Assembly (NCBI GenBank): GCA_030615805.1 | Contig: JAUWYN010000008.1 | Location: forward strand, 1-24,455 | DNA: 24,455 bases | DNA from: Hadesarchaea archaeon | GTDB lineage: Archaea > Hadarchaeota > Hadarchaeia > Hadarchaeales > Hadarchaeaceae | Direction of reading: 5' to 3' | Part shown: positions 7,215 through 14,336 of the stretch, in pieces | How positions within the stretch are numbered: position 1 is the first letter of the stretch | How the letters are laid out: each line of letters begins with the position of its first letter | Notes under the pieces: generated by a model | The model's database searches: none | What the model saw: only the letters and a program-made list of their open reading frames with translations | Told to the model about the DNA's origin: nothing | Position numbers and translations under genes: made by a program

Positions 7215-8147
7215 ATGACCGAATTTGAGGATCTTGAGGGGGTCGGGCCGGCAATCGCGGAGAAGCTTCACTCGGCCGGTTACGATTCGTTGGAGAGCTT
7301 GGCCGTGGCCACCACGGGCGAGCTGATGGAGGTCGCCGAGATGGGGACGCGGGTGGCGATGAAGGTGATAAACGCCGCTCGCGAGGCGGCGAAAATGGGG
7401 TACGAGAAGGCAAGCGAGGTGATGGAGCGGCGGAAGCACCTAGGCTACATCTCGACGGGGAGCCCAGCGCTCGACAAGATAATCGGAGGAGGGGCCGAGA
7501 CTCAGGGCGTGACCGAGGTATTCGGCGAGTTCGGATCGGGGAAGTCGCAGATAGCCCACCAGCTCTGCGTCAACGTCCAGCTACCCCCGGAGCAGGGAGG
7601 GCTGGAGGGAAAGGCGATCTACATCGATACCGAAAATACGTTCAGGCCCGAGCGAATTGCGCAGATGGCGCGCGCGATGGGGCTAGACCCCGAGCGGGTG
7701 CTTGAGAACATCTACATCGCTCGAGCGCACACGACCGACCACCAGATGCTCTTGGCCGAGAAGGTTCAGGAGATGGCGAAGGAGGGCGATGTGAAACTCA
7801 TCGTGGTGGACTCGCTAACCTCGCTCTTCCGGACCGAGTACTGCGGGCGGGGTGTGCTTGCCGAGCGGCAGCAGAAGCTGGGGCGCCACATCGCGGCGCT
7901 GCACAGGCTTTCGGAGCTGAACGACCTAGCTATCTTCGTGACGAACCAGGTGATGGCGAGGCCGGACATGTTCTTCGGTGACCCGACCAAGCCCATCGGG
8001 GGTCACGTGCTAGGGCATGCGATGACCGCGCGAATCTACCTGCGGAAGAGCAAGGCGAACACAAGGGTCGCCAAGCTCGTCGACCACCCTGGGCTGCCTC
8101 CTGAGAGCGCGACGTTCCAGATAACCGAGGCGGGAATCCGGGACTGA
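7215..8147 (+). CDS. radA: DNA repair and recombination protein RadA
   Basis: RadA is the archaeal RecA/Rad51 recombinase: it forms ATP-dependent filaments on single-stranded DNA and drives strand exchange. The 310-residue protein has the N-terminal helix-hairpin-helix domain (EDLEGVGPAIAEKLHSAGY, residues 5-23), Walker A GEFGSGKS (104-111), Walker B LIVVDS (195-200), the L1/L2 DNA-binding region (RTEYCGRG, then MFFGDPTKPIGG) and the conserved FVTNQV segment. It is slightly shorter than many archaeal RadA proteins because the N-terminal extension is short. The ATG at 7215 has a GGAGGTG site five bases upstream. It converges on the TBP gene across a 290-bp non-coding gap. The identification is secure. 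Confidence 0.97.
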   Translation: MTEFEDLEGVGPAIAEKLHSAGYDSLESLAVATTGELMEVAEMGTRVAMKVINAAREAAKMGYEKASEVMERRKHLGYISTGSPALDKIIGGGAETQGVTEVFGEFGSGKSQIAHQLCVNVQLPPEQGGLEGKAIYIDTENTFRPERIAQMARAMGLDPERVLENIYIARAHTTDHQMLLAEKVQEMAKEGDVKLIVVDSLTSLFRTEYCGRGVLAERQQKLGRHIAALHRLSELNDLAIFVTNQVMARPDMFFGDPTKPIGGHVLGHAMTARIYLRKSKANTRVAKLVDHPGLPPESATFQITEAGIRD

Positions 8148-8436
8148 ATCCGGAAGCTGCGGCGGTCGGGCTCTAGGGTACTGAGAATATCAGTGCCAGG
8201 TATTACCGAAATCCGACGCGAGAAATCTGCACCCACGCCTCGCGAGTGCAGTTATCTGAATTGTGGACCTAGTTTCACATCAAAAAAATATCGGTGCCAG
8301 GTGTTACCTAAATGGGAAGGTGCAGCATCGCCGAGAAAGTGTGTTCAGGTATCGAGAAAAGCGACCCGACGCCGAGAAAACTGAAGCTTGTCATCTACGA
8401 TTTCGCTGGCGGGAGGATCCCGTTGAAGTTTTTTGA
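8148..8436. other. Convergent intergenic gap with a 26-bp repeated motif
   Basis: Between the facing 3' ends of radA and TBP lie two direct copies of a 26-bp motif (8187-8212 and 8288-8313) that match at 23 positions. Both contain GTGCCAGGT followed by TTACC. No confident protein-coding frame is present, and no obvious terminator T-runs are seen. Confidence 0.55.
8187..8313 (+). repeat. Pair of 26-bp direct repeats
   Basis: Copy 1 starts at 8187 (ATATCAGTGCCAGGTATTAC...) and copy 2 at 8288 (ATATCGGTGCCAGGTGTTAC...). They differ at three positions and are spaced 101 bases start to start. The core GGT-A/G-T-TACC is itself nearly palindromic. Confidence 0.7.
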
Positions 8437-8979
8437 TCATCCTCTTGGCAGCCTTAGCTTGGTTATCCTCTCGGCGGCCCTCTCAACATCCTTCTTGCTT
8501 TTCGCTCCCGCACAAACGCCTTTTCCAGATACAAAGAGCAGAACCACAACCTTTGGGTCATCGAGCCTAAATACCAGTCCGGGAAAAACTTCTGGCTCAT
8601 ACTCAGTGGTTTCGAAATTTCTAGCAATTTTTTCCAGATCGAACCCCCTGCCAAAGTCAATGGAAGCCACGATGTTTTGAACTTTGATTTTTGGCTCTGA
8701 TTCAATCTTGACACCGGACCTTCGGAGCTTTTTGGTCAGATTTTTGATCGCAAGCTTGGCATCTTTCATACTTTTGGCACCAACACAATTCATCTTTCCG
8801 GAACTGAATATCAGAAAAGATGCGCGGGGCACCTCCGATCTATAAGCTATACCGGGAAAAACTTCGGGATCGTAATCAGCACCGTCTAGGGTTCTCGCCA
8901 GTTTTTCGAGGTTGAACTCGGTACCCTCGTAGGTAACAGATACCACTATATTCTGGATTTTGGTTTTCACCCTAGACAT
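8437..8979 (-). CDS. tbp: TATA-binding protein (TBP)
   Basis: TBP binds the TATA box and, with TFB, recruits archaeal RNA polymerase. The 180-residue protein shows the two imperfect TBP repeats. The first (about 5-88) includes IQNIVVSV, YDPEVFPGIAYR and FSSGKMNCVGAKS; the second (about 98-178) includes VQNIVASID, YEPEVFPGLVFRLDDPK and FVSGKGVCAGAKS. The length is normal for archaea; the usual acidic tail is absent and the end is basic (KLRLPRG). The start is ATG 8979. A TATA-like TTTATTATA lies at 8988-8996, so close to the ATG that a transcript started 25 bases later would begin inside the gene near the GTG at codon 4. Either a leaderless GTG start or a different promoter is possible. Confidence 0.95.
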   Translation of the reverse strand: MSRVKTKIQNIVVSVTYEGTEFNLEKLARTLDGADYDPEVFPGIAYRSEVPRASFLIFSSGKMNCVGAKSMKDAKLAIKNLTKKLRRSGVKIESEPKIKVQNIVASIDFGRGFDLEKIARNFETTEYEPEVFPGLVFRLDDPKVVVLLFVSGKGVCAGAKSKKDVERAAERITKLRLPRG

Positions 8980-9262
8980 ATTAACCGTATAATAAACTCT
9001 TACACACCCTACCTTGCTACTTTCGGTTCAGCCAAATATCGTGAGCGAGGCGATCGTTTGCGCGAGCTGAAAAATTAAATTCTAAAAAGATAGCGCATGT
9101 TAAGAAGCTTGCTGTTTCAGCTGTTTCTAGTACTCGATGCTATTGACGCACCCTGGGTCTGGCATTGAGGTCGCCTAGCTTGAAACTCATGTTTTGGCCC
9201 AGTGCTGAGTATCATGCAAAAATTCAAGGTTGTTTGTTGTAAGTATATAATGGGATTGTTGA

Positions 9263-9496
9263 ATGATAAGCGCTTATGGCTTGATATCCACCGAGCCAGG
9301 TAAGACCGATGAAATCTTCCAAAGGGTGAAGAGTATAGAGGGTGTCAAGAAAGCGGAATGCGTGACCGGTTCCTACGACATTGTCGCCCGTGTTGAGGTC
9401 GACTCCCCCGAGAAGCTCGCCAAGGTGGTTTTTGGTGATATCCGAAGCATAGCAGGCATCACGAGCACCGCCACGCTGATCGTAACCGAATTGTAA
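9263..9496 (+). CDS. Stand-alone RAM (Lrp/AsnC ligand-binding) domain protein
   Basis: The 77-residue protein is a single RAM domain, the ACT-like effector-binding half of Lrp/AsnC regulators, without the DNA-binding helix-turn-helix. The pattern is typical: LISTEPGKTDEIFQRVKSI, then VKKAECVTGSYDIVARVEVD, then a closing SIAGITSTATLIV. Such proteins form rings that bind amino acids and can modulate full-length Lrp partners. ATG 9263 follows a TATA-like AGTATATAA (9242-9250), consistent with a very short leader. The serine-kinase-like gene follows 83 bases downstream but appears to have its own promoter. An amino-acid-sensing role fits the neighbourhood but is inference. Confidence 0.85.
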   Translation: MISAYGLISTEPGKTDEIFQRVKSIEGVKKAECVTGSYDIVARVEVDSPEKLAKVVFGDIRSIAGITSTATLIVTEL

Positions 9497-9536
9497 GTTC
9501 ATATCAACCGTATAACCACATATAACATTTTTTATT

Positions 9537-9579
9537 ATGTTTATATTTCGCGAGTTCTTAGGTCGTTATTGGCGGTGAT
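9537..9579 (+). promoter_or_regulatory. TATA box and ribosome binding site of the serine-kinase-like gene
   Basis: TTTATATTT (9540-9548) is a good TATA box, with an expected transcript start near 9568. GGCGGTGAT (9571-9579) is the ribosome binding site just before TTG 9580. The short leader supports TTG 9580 as the start. Confidence 0.5.
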
Positions 9580-10431
9580 TTGCGGTTCAAGTTAGCTGCA
9601 CCCGGACTCGAGCTTCAACTTGGGATCGAGGACCTAGACAAAGTTAGGATCCACGAGGAGATAATCCCCGAGCTGCTTGATGAACTCGTTGACGAGATAA
9701 AGTCGAGCGGCGCGGTCAGGGACCCAGTCATCGTCGACTCCAACACGCTAGTCGTGCTCGACGGTATGCACCGAGTCGCCGCGCTCAGGAAGCTGGGCTG
9801 CAGATACCTGCCCGCCTGCTTGCTCGACTATCAAAACCCAAACGTGCGCGTCGGCTGTTGGTATCGCACCATCCGGGGGGAGATGGGTGAATCGAAGTTC
9901 CTAGACTTATTCAGGCTGCCGGGGTTAAGCGTCGAACCCGCCCCGCCGGAAACGGCATCCAGAACTCTCGGGGGGCGCCAAGCATCCGCAGCCCTGCTCA
10001 CAAAAGATGCCTGCTACTTGCTGAAGGGGGAAAGCGGTGAGATAAGGGAGAGCTACGCTTGGATGAAGCGGATCGAGCGCGCTCTGAGGGAGAGGGGGCT
10101 GAGGGTGAACTACGAGAACGAGCTCGACGCGGTGCGGCGGGCACGCTCCGGGGAAGTTGCCGCCGTGCTGATGGTTCCCGGGGTGAGGAAGGATGAAGTC
10201 ATCGAGGCTGCCCTCTCTGGCAACGTGTTCGCCCACAAGACGACTCGACATGTCCTGTCGGTTAGGCCCATGTACGTCGACATTCCACTCGGGTGGCTGA
10301 AAGAAGATCGACCGCTCGAGGAACTCAACCGCACGCTGATCGAGCACCTCTCGAAGCGTAGGGTGAAGCACCTGCCGAAGGGTACACTATTCGAGGGTCG
10401 GAAATACGAGGGTGAACTTTGGATCTTTTGA
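9580..10431 (+). CDS. ParB-fold protein, SerK-like (ADP-dependent free serine kinase family)
   Basis: The 283-residue protein resembles SerK of Thermococcus kodakarensis, which phosphorylates free L-serine with ADP to feed cysteine synthesis. Seen here are the ParB-like core with HE at 25-26 (matching the PHE segment of SerK), VVLDGMHRVAALRKLG (DGMHR at 61-65, matching DGHHR) and, near the C-terminus, NVFAHKTTRHV (216-225 region, matching the KTTRHV block of SerK). It has an extra C-terminal extension after position 245 ending in GELWIF. The start is TTG 9580 with GGCGGTGAT just upstream. No helix-turn-helix is evident, so chromosome partitioning is unlikely. The family match comes from remembered motifs; enzyme activity is inferred. 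Confidence 0.8.
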   Translation: MRFKLAAPGLELQLGIEDLDKVRIHEEIIPELLDELVDEIKSSGAVRDPVIVDSNTLVVLDGMHRVAALRKLGCRYLPACLLDYQNPNVRVGCWYRTIRGEMGESKFLDLFRLPGLSVEPAPPETASRTLGGRQASAALLTKDACYLLKGESGEIRESYAWMKRIERALRERGLRVNYENELDAVRRARSGEVAAVLMVPGVRKDEVIEAALSGNVFAHKTTRHVLSVRPMYVDIPLGWLKEDRPLEELNRTLIEHLSKRRVKHLPKGTLFEGRKYEGELWIF

Positions 10432-10486
10432 AAATCAGGACTGCAATCAGGGAGGAGCCGATAAAGTTGGCGCAGTATTAAATGAA

Positions 10487-10494
10487 TTTATAAT
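10487..10494 (+). promoter_or_regulatory. TATA box of the small membrane protein gene
   Basis: TTTATAAT lies about 20 bases before ATG 10510. A transcript starting about 25 bases from the box centre would begin at or near that ATG, so this gene may be leaderless with ATG 10510 as its start rather than GTG 10495. Confidence 0.4.
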
Positions 10495-10728
10495 GTGCCC
10501 AAGCTACTCATGAATGGTGGTAAGATAAAATTCTTATCTCTTGCAGTTATAGCTGCTCAATTAACAGATATTCCTTGGGAGGATATAGGAACGGGGGTAA
10601 TAATATTTGTTGCAGCTATTATTGGGTTAGTTATTTTTCTTTCTCTTCTAAAACGGAGAGAACACAAGCCCCCCGTAGGAAGGACGCTAAGAGGGGAGAA
10701 ATACAAAAAATCTAAAAAAGGATATTAA
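10495..10728 (+). CDS. Small single-pass membrane protein, unknown function
   Basis: The product has 77 residues from GTG 10495, or 72 from ATG 10510, which the nearby TATA box favours. An N-terminal hydrophobic stretch (IKFLSLAVIAAQL) may be a signal or anchor. One clear transmembrane helix follows (GTGVIIFVAAIIGLVIFLSL), then a strongly basic tail of about 28 residues (RTLRGEKYKKSKKGY end) that should face the cytoplasm. No family is recognised. The gene is more AT-rich than its neighbours. It is followed one base after the stop by a perfect 10-bp-arm palindrome, and it converges on the DUF116 gene. Confidence 0.6.
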   Translation: MPKLLMNGGKIKFLSLAVIAAQLTDIPWEDIGTGVIIFVAAIIGLVIFLSLLKRREHKPPVGRTLRGEKYKKSKKGY

Positions 10729-10749
10729 AAAAGTTAAATTTTAACTTTT
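10729..10749. terminator. Palindrome copy 1 between convergent genes
   Basis: AAAAGTTAAA and its exact complement flank a central T. It begins right after the stop of the small membrane protein gene and lies 94 bases beyond the end of DUF116. The same core occurs at 11807-11819 and 24315-24333, each time behind a gene end, which suggests transcript termination or 3'-end processing. A protein-binding operator is the alternative. Confidence 0.5.
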
Positions 10750-10842
10750 GTGATTACTTCGCCTCTTTGATTATCTGTATGAGTTTGCCCTTTCATTAAA
10801 TAAAAATCGGTGCTTCCGAGGTGAATTTCAGCTTCTCATTTT

Positions 10843-11478
10843 TCATAAAATTTCTTCAAGACTTTTAAGGTTAAACTTCGTGTCAGCACAACCGTTCTTG
10901 ATGAGGAAGATCGCCTGACCGGGCAGATTCTTGTTTTTAAGGACCTCTCCCCCTTTCGTCAGTTCTTGGCTGCACGCAACTCCAACAACGCCCTCATACG
11001 AATTTTTCTCCAGTATTTGATATATGCACGTACCGCCGGGCGACACGTAAACATCGTATCCCCCCTCCTTCCCTAGCGCGGTTGCTCTGTTGATCAGACA
11101 GTCGGGGGAGCAGTGGGCGCAGTAGTATGAGGGAACCTTTGGGTCGAAACGTGCTCGACACCTGCTGTCCATGTATTTTCTCGAACAATGGGGCAGAAAA
11201 AGCGCTCTCTTTCTGGTTTTCAGAAACTTTTCTCTGTCTAAAAGATTTCTAGCGTGTATATCCACAAGATCTTCGACGAGTCTAGAAGCATCGGAGATAT
11301 TTAAACCCGTGAGTTCGCGAATTTTGAGCTTCTCAGCCAACTGCCGTACACCCCTCCCGATTCTCCTGTGCATATTTTTTTCATATGCAGCCTTAACGAG
11401 TCCTCTGAAAAATGATTGGGGCACGCGCGACAGGTCAAAGCTAAACTTGTATGGCATGTTTATGGTGTTGGCGGTCAA
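10843..11478 (-). CDS. DUF116 family protein, Cys-rich
   Basis: The 211-residue protein matches the DUF116 family found in archaea and anaerobic bacteria, whose function is not established. The conserved block ALFLPHCSRKYMDSRC is followed by a CAHCSPDC cluster, YDVYVSPGGTC, GVVGVACSQEL and IKNGCADTKFNL. These give at least eight conserved cysteines, enough for one or two iron-sulfur clusters. TTG 11478 is the longest start; ATG 11457 (MPYKFSFDL) is equally plausible, as no ribosome binding site decides between them. A TATA box on the minus strand lies at 11558-11564, giving a 60-80 base leader. The family call is confident; metal binding is inferred from the cysteines. Confidence 0.88.
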   Translation of the reverse strand: MTANTINMPYKFSFDLSRVPQSFFRGLVKAAYEKNMHRRIGRGVRQLAEKLKIRELTGLNISDASRLVEDLVDIHARNLLDREKFLKTRKRALFLPHCSRKYMDSRCRARFDPKVPSYYCAHCSPDCLINRATALGKEGGYDVYVSPGGTCIYQILEKNSYEGVVGVACSQELTKGGEVLKNKNLPGQAIFLIKNGCADTKFNLKSLEEIL

Positions 11479-11557
11479 GTCTTTAAAGTTTGAGACGAAA
11501 ATTACAATGTCAGCACCCTGAACAGTTTGAATTGATGTCTACGAAACGATGAGGGGG

Positions 11558-11564
11558 TATATAA
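11558..11564 (-). promoter_or_regulatory. TATA box of the DUF116 gene
   Basis: On the minus strand GGCTTATATACCCCC contains a clear TTATATA. The expected transcript start is near 11535, leaving a leader of 57 bases to TTG 11478 or 78 to ATG 11457. Confidence 0.55.
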
Positions 11565-11687
11565 GCCCGACGATCATTTATTTCAATTCGTTAGCGTTTT
11601 CCGAATTAATCCTTTTTTTAACCAGAAAATTTCGCACGGTTCACCTGAGCCATTTAAAATGCCCATTTTCCTCGCTCAAAAATCGGG

Positions 11688-11819
11688 GCGATTTAATCGA
11701 GTTTTAGCGAATCGAATACCCTTGCGGGGTCACGTTTAGAGATTAAGGGGTTCCAGCTTGCTTGGATGGTGGTTTTTTAGGGGTCGAGTGTGGAATATAG
11801 TAAAAAGTTAAATTTTAAC
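11688..11819 (-). ncRNA. Candidate structured RNA element, copy A
   Basis: This non-coding stretch is alignable along its whole length with 24315-24453 in the opposite orientation. Read on the minus strand, it starts with the palindrome GTTAAAATTTAAC (11819-11807), 38 bases after the end of the membrane protein gene. Conserved blocks follow: ACCATCC, AGCAAG, AAACGT, CCGCAAGG and ATTCGATTCGC. The CC-GCAA-GG block forms a hairpin with a GNRA loop (11730-11718). Two pairs of that stem differ from the other copy by compensatory changes. It may be an independent RNA, a 3'-untranslated element or a dispersed repeat; RNA function is inference. Confidence 0.5.
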
Positions 11820-11857
11820 CAAGAAATCTGATTTTCTTCTTAATGGCTAAATTGTGG

Positions 11858-12328
11858 TTAAATTCCCACGATGGTCCAGACGATGGTAAGCACTATGCCT
11901 ATGCCCAAAAAGCAGCCCACCATCTTGCCCATCGAGGCCGAGAGCGGTGTCCGTGCCTCCCTGATGCCGTGCTTTCGAAGATACTGGGCGACTCTTCCCT
12001 CCCACAAACCGGCGAAACCATCGGTGATCGCATCCCCTGCGGCGCCCCCGACTATCGCGCCGAGCACCCCAGCGAAGTTGGCTCCTATCAGTGCTGCTAT
12101 CCCCAAGAAGCCCGTGTCGATTGCGCCGAAGACGATGTCGGCTGAGCATGACTTAATCGTCCTACCCCCGAGCCTCAGCGGAACCATGGAGAGGAATCCG
12201 AGCGCGAGCAGAGTTGGGCCAATCAGCGTTTTGTAGGCGTAGGCATAAGCTAGCGAGAGACTGCCCACCGCAACGAGCGAGATCACCAGCACGCTGACGA
12301 AGCCCACCAGCAAGCTTTCCCGTTTCAC
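11858..12328 (-). CDS. Multi-pass membrane protein downstream of thrS, unknown function
   Basis: The 156-residue product is almost entirely hydrophobic, with about four membrane segments: residues 6-28, 33-50, 64-100 (Gly/Ala-rich and probably two short helices) and 130-155. A glycine-rich stretch (GAIVGGAAGDAITDGFAG) contains a small conserved-looking D-A-I-T-D motif between helices. No transporter family is recognised. The start is GTG 12328 with GGTGAT a few bases upstream, and the gene follows thrS by only 19 bases on the same strand, so the two are probably co-transcribed. Frames on the plus strand here are GC-driven shadows: the minus frame has the coherent hydrophobic pattern. Confidence 0.75.
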   Translation of the reverse strand: MKRESLLVGFVSVLVISLVAVGSLSLAYAYAYKTLIGPTLLALGFLSMVPLRLGGRTIKSCSADIVFGAIDTGFLGIAALIGANFAGVLGAIVGGAAGDAITDGFAGLWEGRVAQYLRKHGIREARTPLSASMGKMVGCFLGIGIVLTIVWTIVGI

Positions 12329-12347
12329 CCCATCACCGTTGGGTTCG

Positions 12348-14234
12348 TCAGCTTCCCACGAAGATCGGGCGCATCGAGAGCAGCTTGGGCAGCGCTAGCG
12401 GCCTGAATGGCATCCCCTTCGTTTTTCGCTTGATATCAGCCGCTAATCCCTTGGCGGTCATGAGCCTGAGCTTCTTCGTCCCCCGAACTCTGACCGGTAG
12501 CTTCTTGCCCTTCATTTCCTTACTCCCGATCACCAAAACGTAGTTGATCCATTCGCGTTCCGCGTCGCGCACTTTTTTGGCCACGGTCACGTTTCGGTCA
12601 TCGACATCGACTCTGATTTTAGCTTTCCCAAGTGAATCGGATAATTTAACACAGTACTTCAAATGTTGTTCGGCAACCGGGATCAACCTGACCTGGGTGG
12701 GGGAGAGCCAGAGCGGTAGTGAAGGTGACTTTCCCCTCTTTGCATTTAGGTGTGCTTTTTCTAGGAGGGCGTACATACATCTTTCAATTGCGCCGCTAGG
12801 GGAGCAGTGCAGTATGATTGGATGTTTTTTCTTCCCTTCCTCATCGATGAAGTTGATGTTATACCTTTCTGCATTTTCAACATCTATCTGAACAGTCGAG
12901 AGGGCGGACGCTTTTTCGAGTGCATCGACGAAGTTGAACTCGAATTTCAGGACGAAGTAGAAGAACTTCCCACCCCAAACCTCAATCAGGACTGGCTTGT
13001 TAACAATTTTCACGAGTGATCGGATGAATTCCTTGTTGTTGTCATAGAAATCCTTTGTAAAACGTATGCCAACCTCATGATATTTTAAATCTAACCCTAT
13101 GTTTTTCAGAACCTCTAGGCAGAACTTGAACTGTTTTTTGTGTTCTATCATCGCTTGGTTCATATCCCTGCAGAGTGTATGAAGATCGGGCATCGTGAAG
13201 GCCCTTAACCTTCTTAGGCCTGCGAGCTCGCCGCTCTTCTCCCGTCTGAAGCTGTACTTCGCCAGTTCATACATCCTGAGCGGCAAGTTCTTGTAAGAGA
13301 TAGTCATTGTGCTCCCGATCAGGAACTGACCGAAGCATGCGGAAAACCTCAGGAAGTAGTTCTTTTCGGCGGACTCCACGACGTACTGGCGGGCGGGAAA
13401 TCTGTGCAGGTAGCTTATCATCGCCGGGTGTTCGAAGTCGTACATCACGGGTGTCTCGACCTCCATCGCGCCGTATTCGGCTGATTTTCTGTTTACGTAT
13501 TCTTCCAGAAGCCCTTTCATAAGCCTCCCCTTTGGGTAGTACCTGAGGTTACCGGGATCGGAGCCAGCCTCATAGTCAGCGAGTTCCAGCCTTCGCATAA
13601 GGCCTGCGTGTGGAGGCGCTTCTTTGACCGCTCGAACTTTTTCCATCTCATATCTCGCGAACTTCTCCAAGTTTTCATGTTTTCGGAAGTCAAACTTATT
13701 AACGGGTACAAGCTCGCCATTGGGGTTCATTATGTACCAGTCCGACTTTGCCTTCTCCTCGGCTTTCAGGGCTTCAGACACCACTCCAGGCTCCTTTTCC
13801 TTCACCGCTTCGGCGGGCGAAATGCTTCTCGAAAGCTCCGACAGCGGATGCCCCTTGCAGCTGAGCCTGAACGCCTTATACCAGCCGAAGGGCAGGCGGT
13901 GGACCTCCAAACCCTGCTCGCGCAGCGCGTCGCGGGTGGCGTCGAGCAACTCGATGGCGACCTTTGGGGGGGCGAGCGAGGAGCTTAAGTGAGCATATGG
14001 GTAGAGCGCCACTCGTTCGGCTTCGACTTTCCGGGCGATGTCGGCGATCTCTCGGGCGGCATTCTTGGCTATTGCATCAGCCTGACCTTCATCCTCTTCC
14101 TCCGCAGCGGTGAAGACAACGAGTACTTCCTCGAGGCGCCCTGAGCGCTGCTCGGCCGGCACCTCCTCCGCCACGGGGGTGCGCTGCTTCGTTTCGAACT
14201 CGAGGTAATCGGCGTGGATCAGCAGGATTCGCAA
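12348..14234 (-). CDS. thrS: Threonyl-tRNA synthetase, archaeal type
   Basis: ThrRS charges tRNA-Thr with threonine in the cytoplasm. The 628-residue protein begins with the archaeal D-aminoacyl-tRNA-deacylase-like editing domain (about 1-145, MRILLIHADYLEFE, KVAIELLDAT), not the bacterial N-terminal domains. The class II catalytic core follows. Motif 2 is SFRREKSGELAGLRRLRAF (328-346) and motif 3 is HCSPSGAIERCMYALL (476-491). The zinc ligands C300, H352 and H476 that select threonine are in place. The anticodon-binding domain starts near 507 (PLWLSPTQVRLIPV). The start is TTG 14234; a weak GGTG lies upstream and a TATA-like CTTTATTAAA near 14265-14272. The length is normal for the archaeal form. 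Confidence 0.97.
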   Translation of the reverse strand: MRILLIHADYLEFETKQRTPVAEEVPAEQRSGRLEEVLVVFTAAEEEDEGQADAIAKNAAREIADIARKVEAERVALYPYAHLSSSLAPPKVAIELLDATRDALREQGLEVHRLPFGWYKAFRLSCKGHPLSELSRSISPAEAVKEKEPGVVSEALKAEEKAKSDWYIMNPNGELVPVNKFDFRKHENLEKFARYEMEKVRAVKEAPPHAGLMRRLELADYEAGSDPGNLRYYPKGRLMKGLLEEYVNRKSAEYGAMEVETPVMYDFEHPAMISYLHRFPARQYVVESAEKNYFLRFSACFGQFLIGSTMTISYKNLPLRMYELAKYSFRREKSGELAGLRRLRAFTMPDLHTLCRDMNQAMIEHKKQFKFCLEVLKNIGLDLKYHEVGIRFTKDFYDNNKEFIRSLVKIVNKPVLIEVWGGKFFYFVLKFEFNFVDALEKASALSTVQIDVENAERYNINFIDEEGKKKHPIILHCSPSGAIERCMYALLEKAHLNAKRGKSPSLPLWLSPTQVRLIPVAEQHLKYCVKLSDSLGKAKIRVDVDDRNVTVAKKVRDAEREWINYVLVIGSKEMKGKKLPVRVRGTKKLRLMTAKGLAADIKRKTKGMPFRPLALPKLLSMRPIFVGS

Positions 14235-14336
14235 GCGAGCACCGCGCGAATTTGATTGTCCAAGTTTAATAAAGTTATATCCATACCCAAGTGCTATTTA
14301 ATTTTCCCGTTCTTTGCCAGAAAGGTCACGGAATTG

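Noticed and set aside
9580..10431. Chromosome-partitioning ParB
   Set aside because: It has the ParB nuclease-like fold, but there is no helix-turn-helix and no parA neighbour, and the C-terminal KTTRHV block fits the serine kinase family.
11843..12236. Plus-strand frames opposite the membrane protein
   Set aside because: They are open only because of GC bias; the minus strand gives a coherent hydrophobic protein with a ribosome binding site next to thrS.
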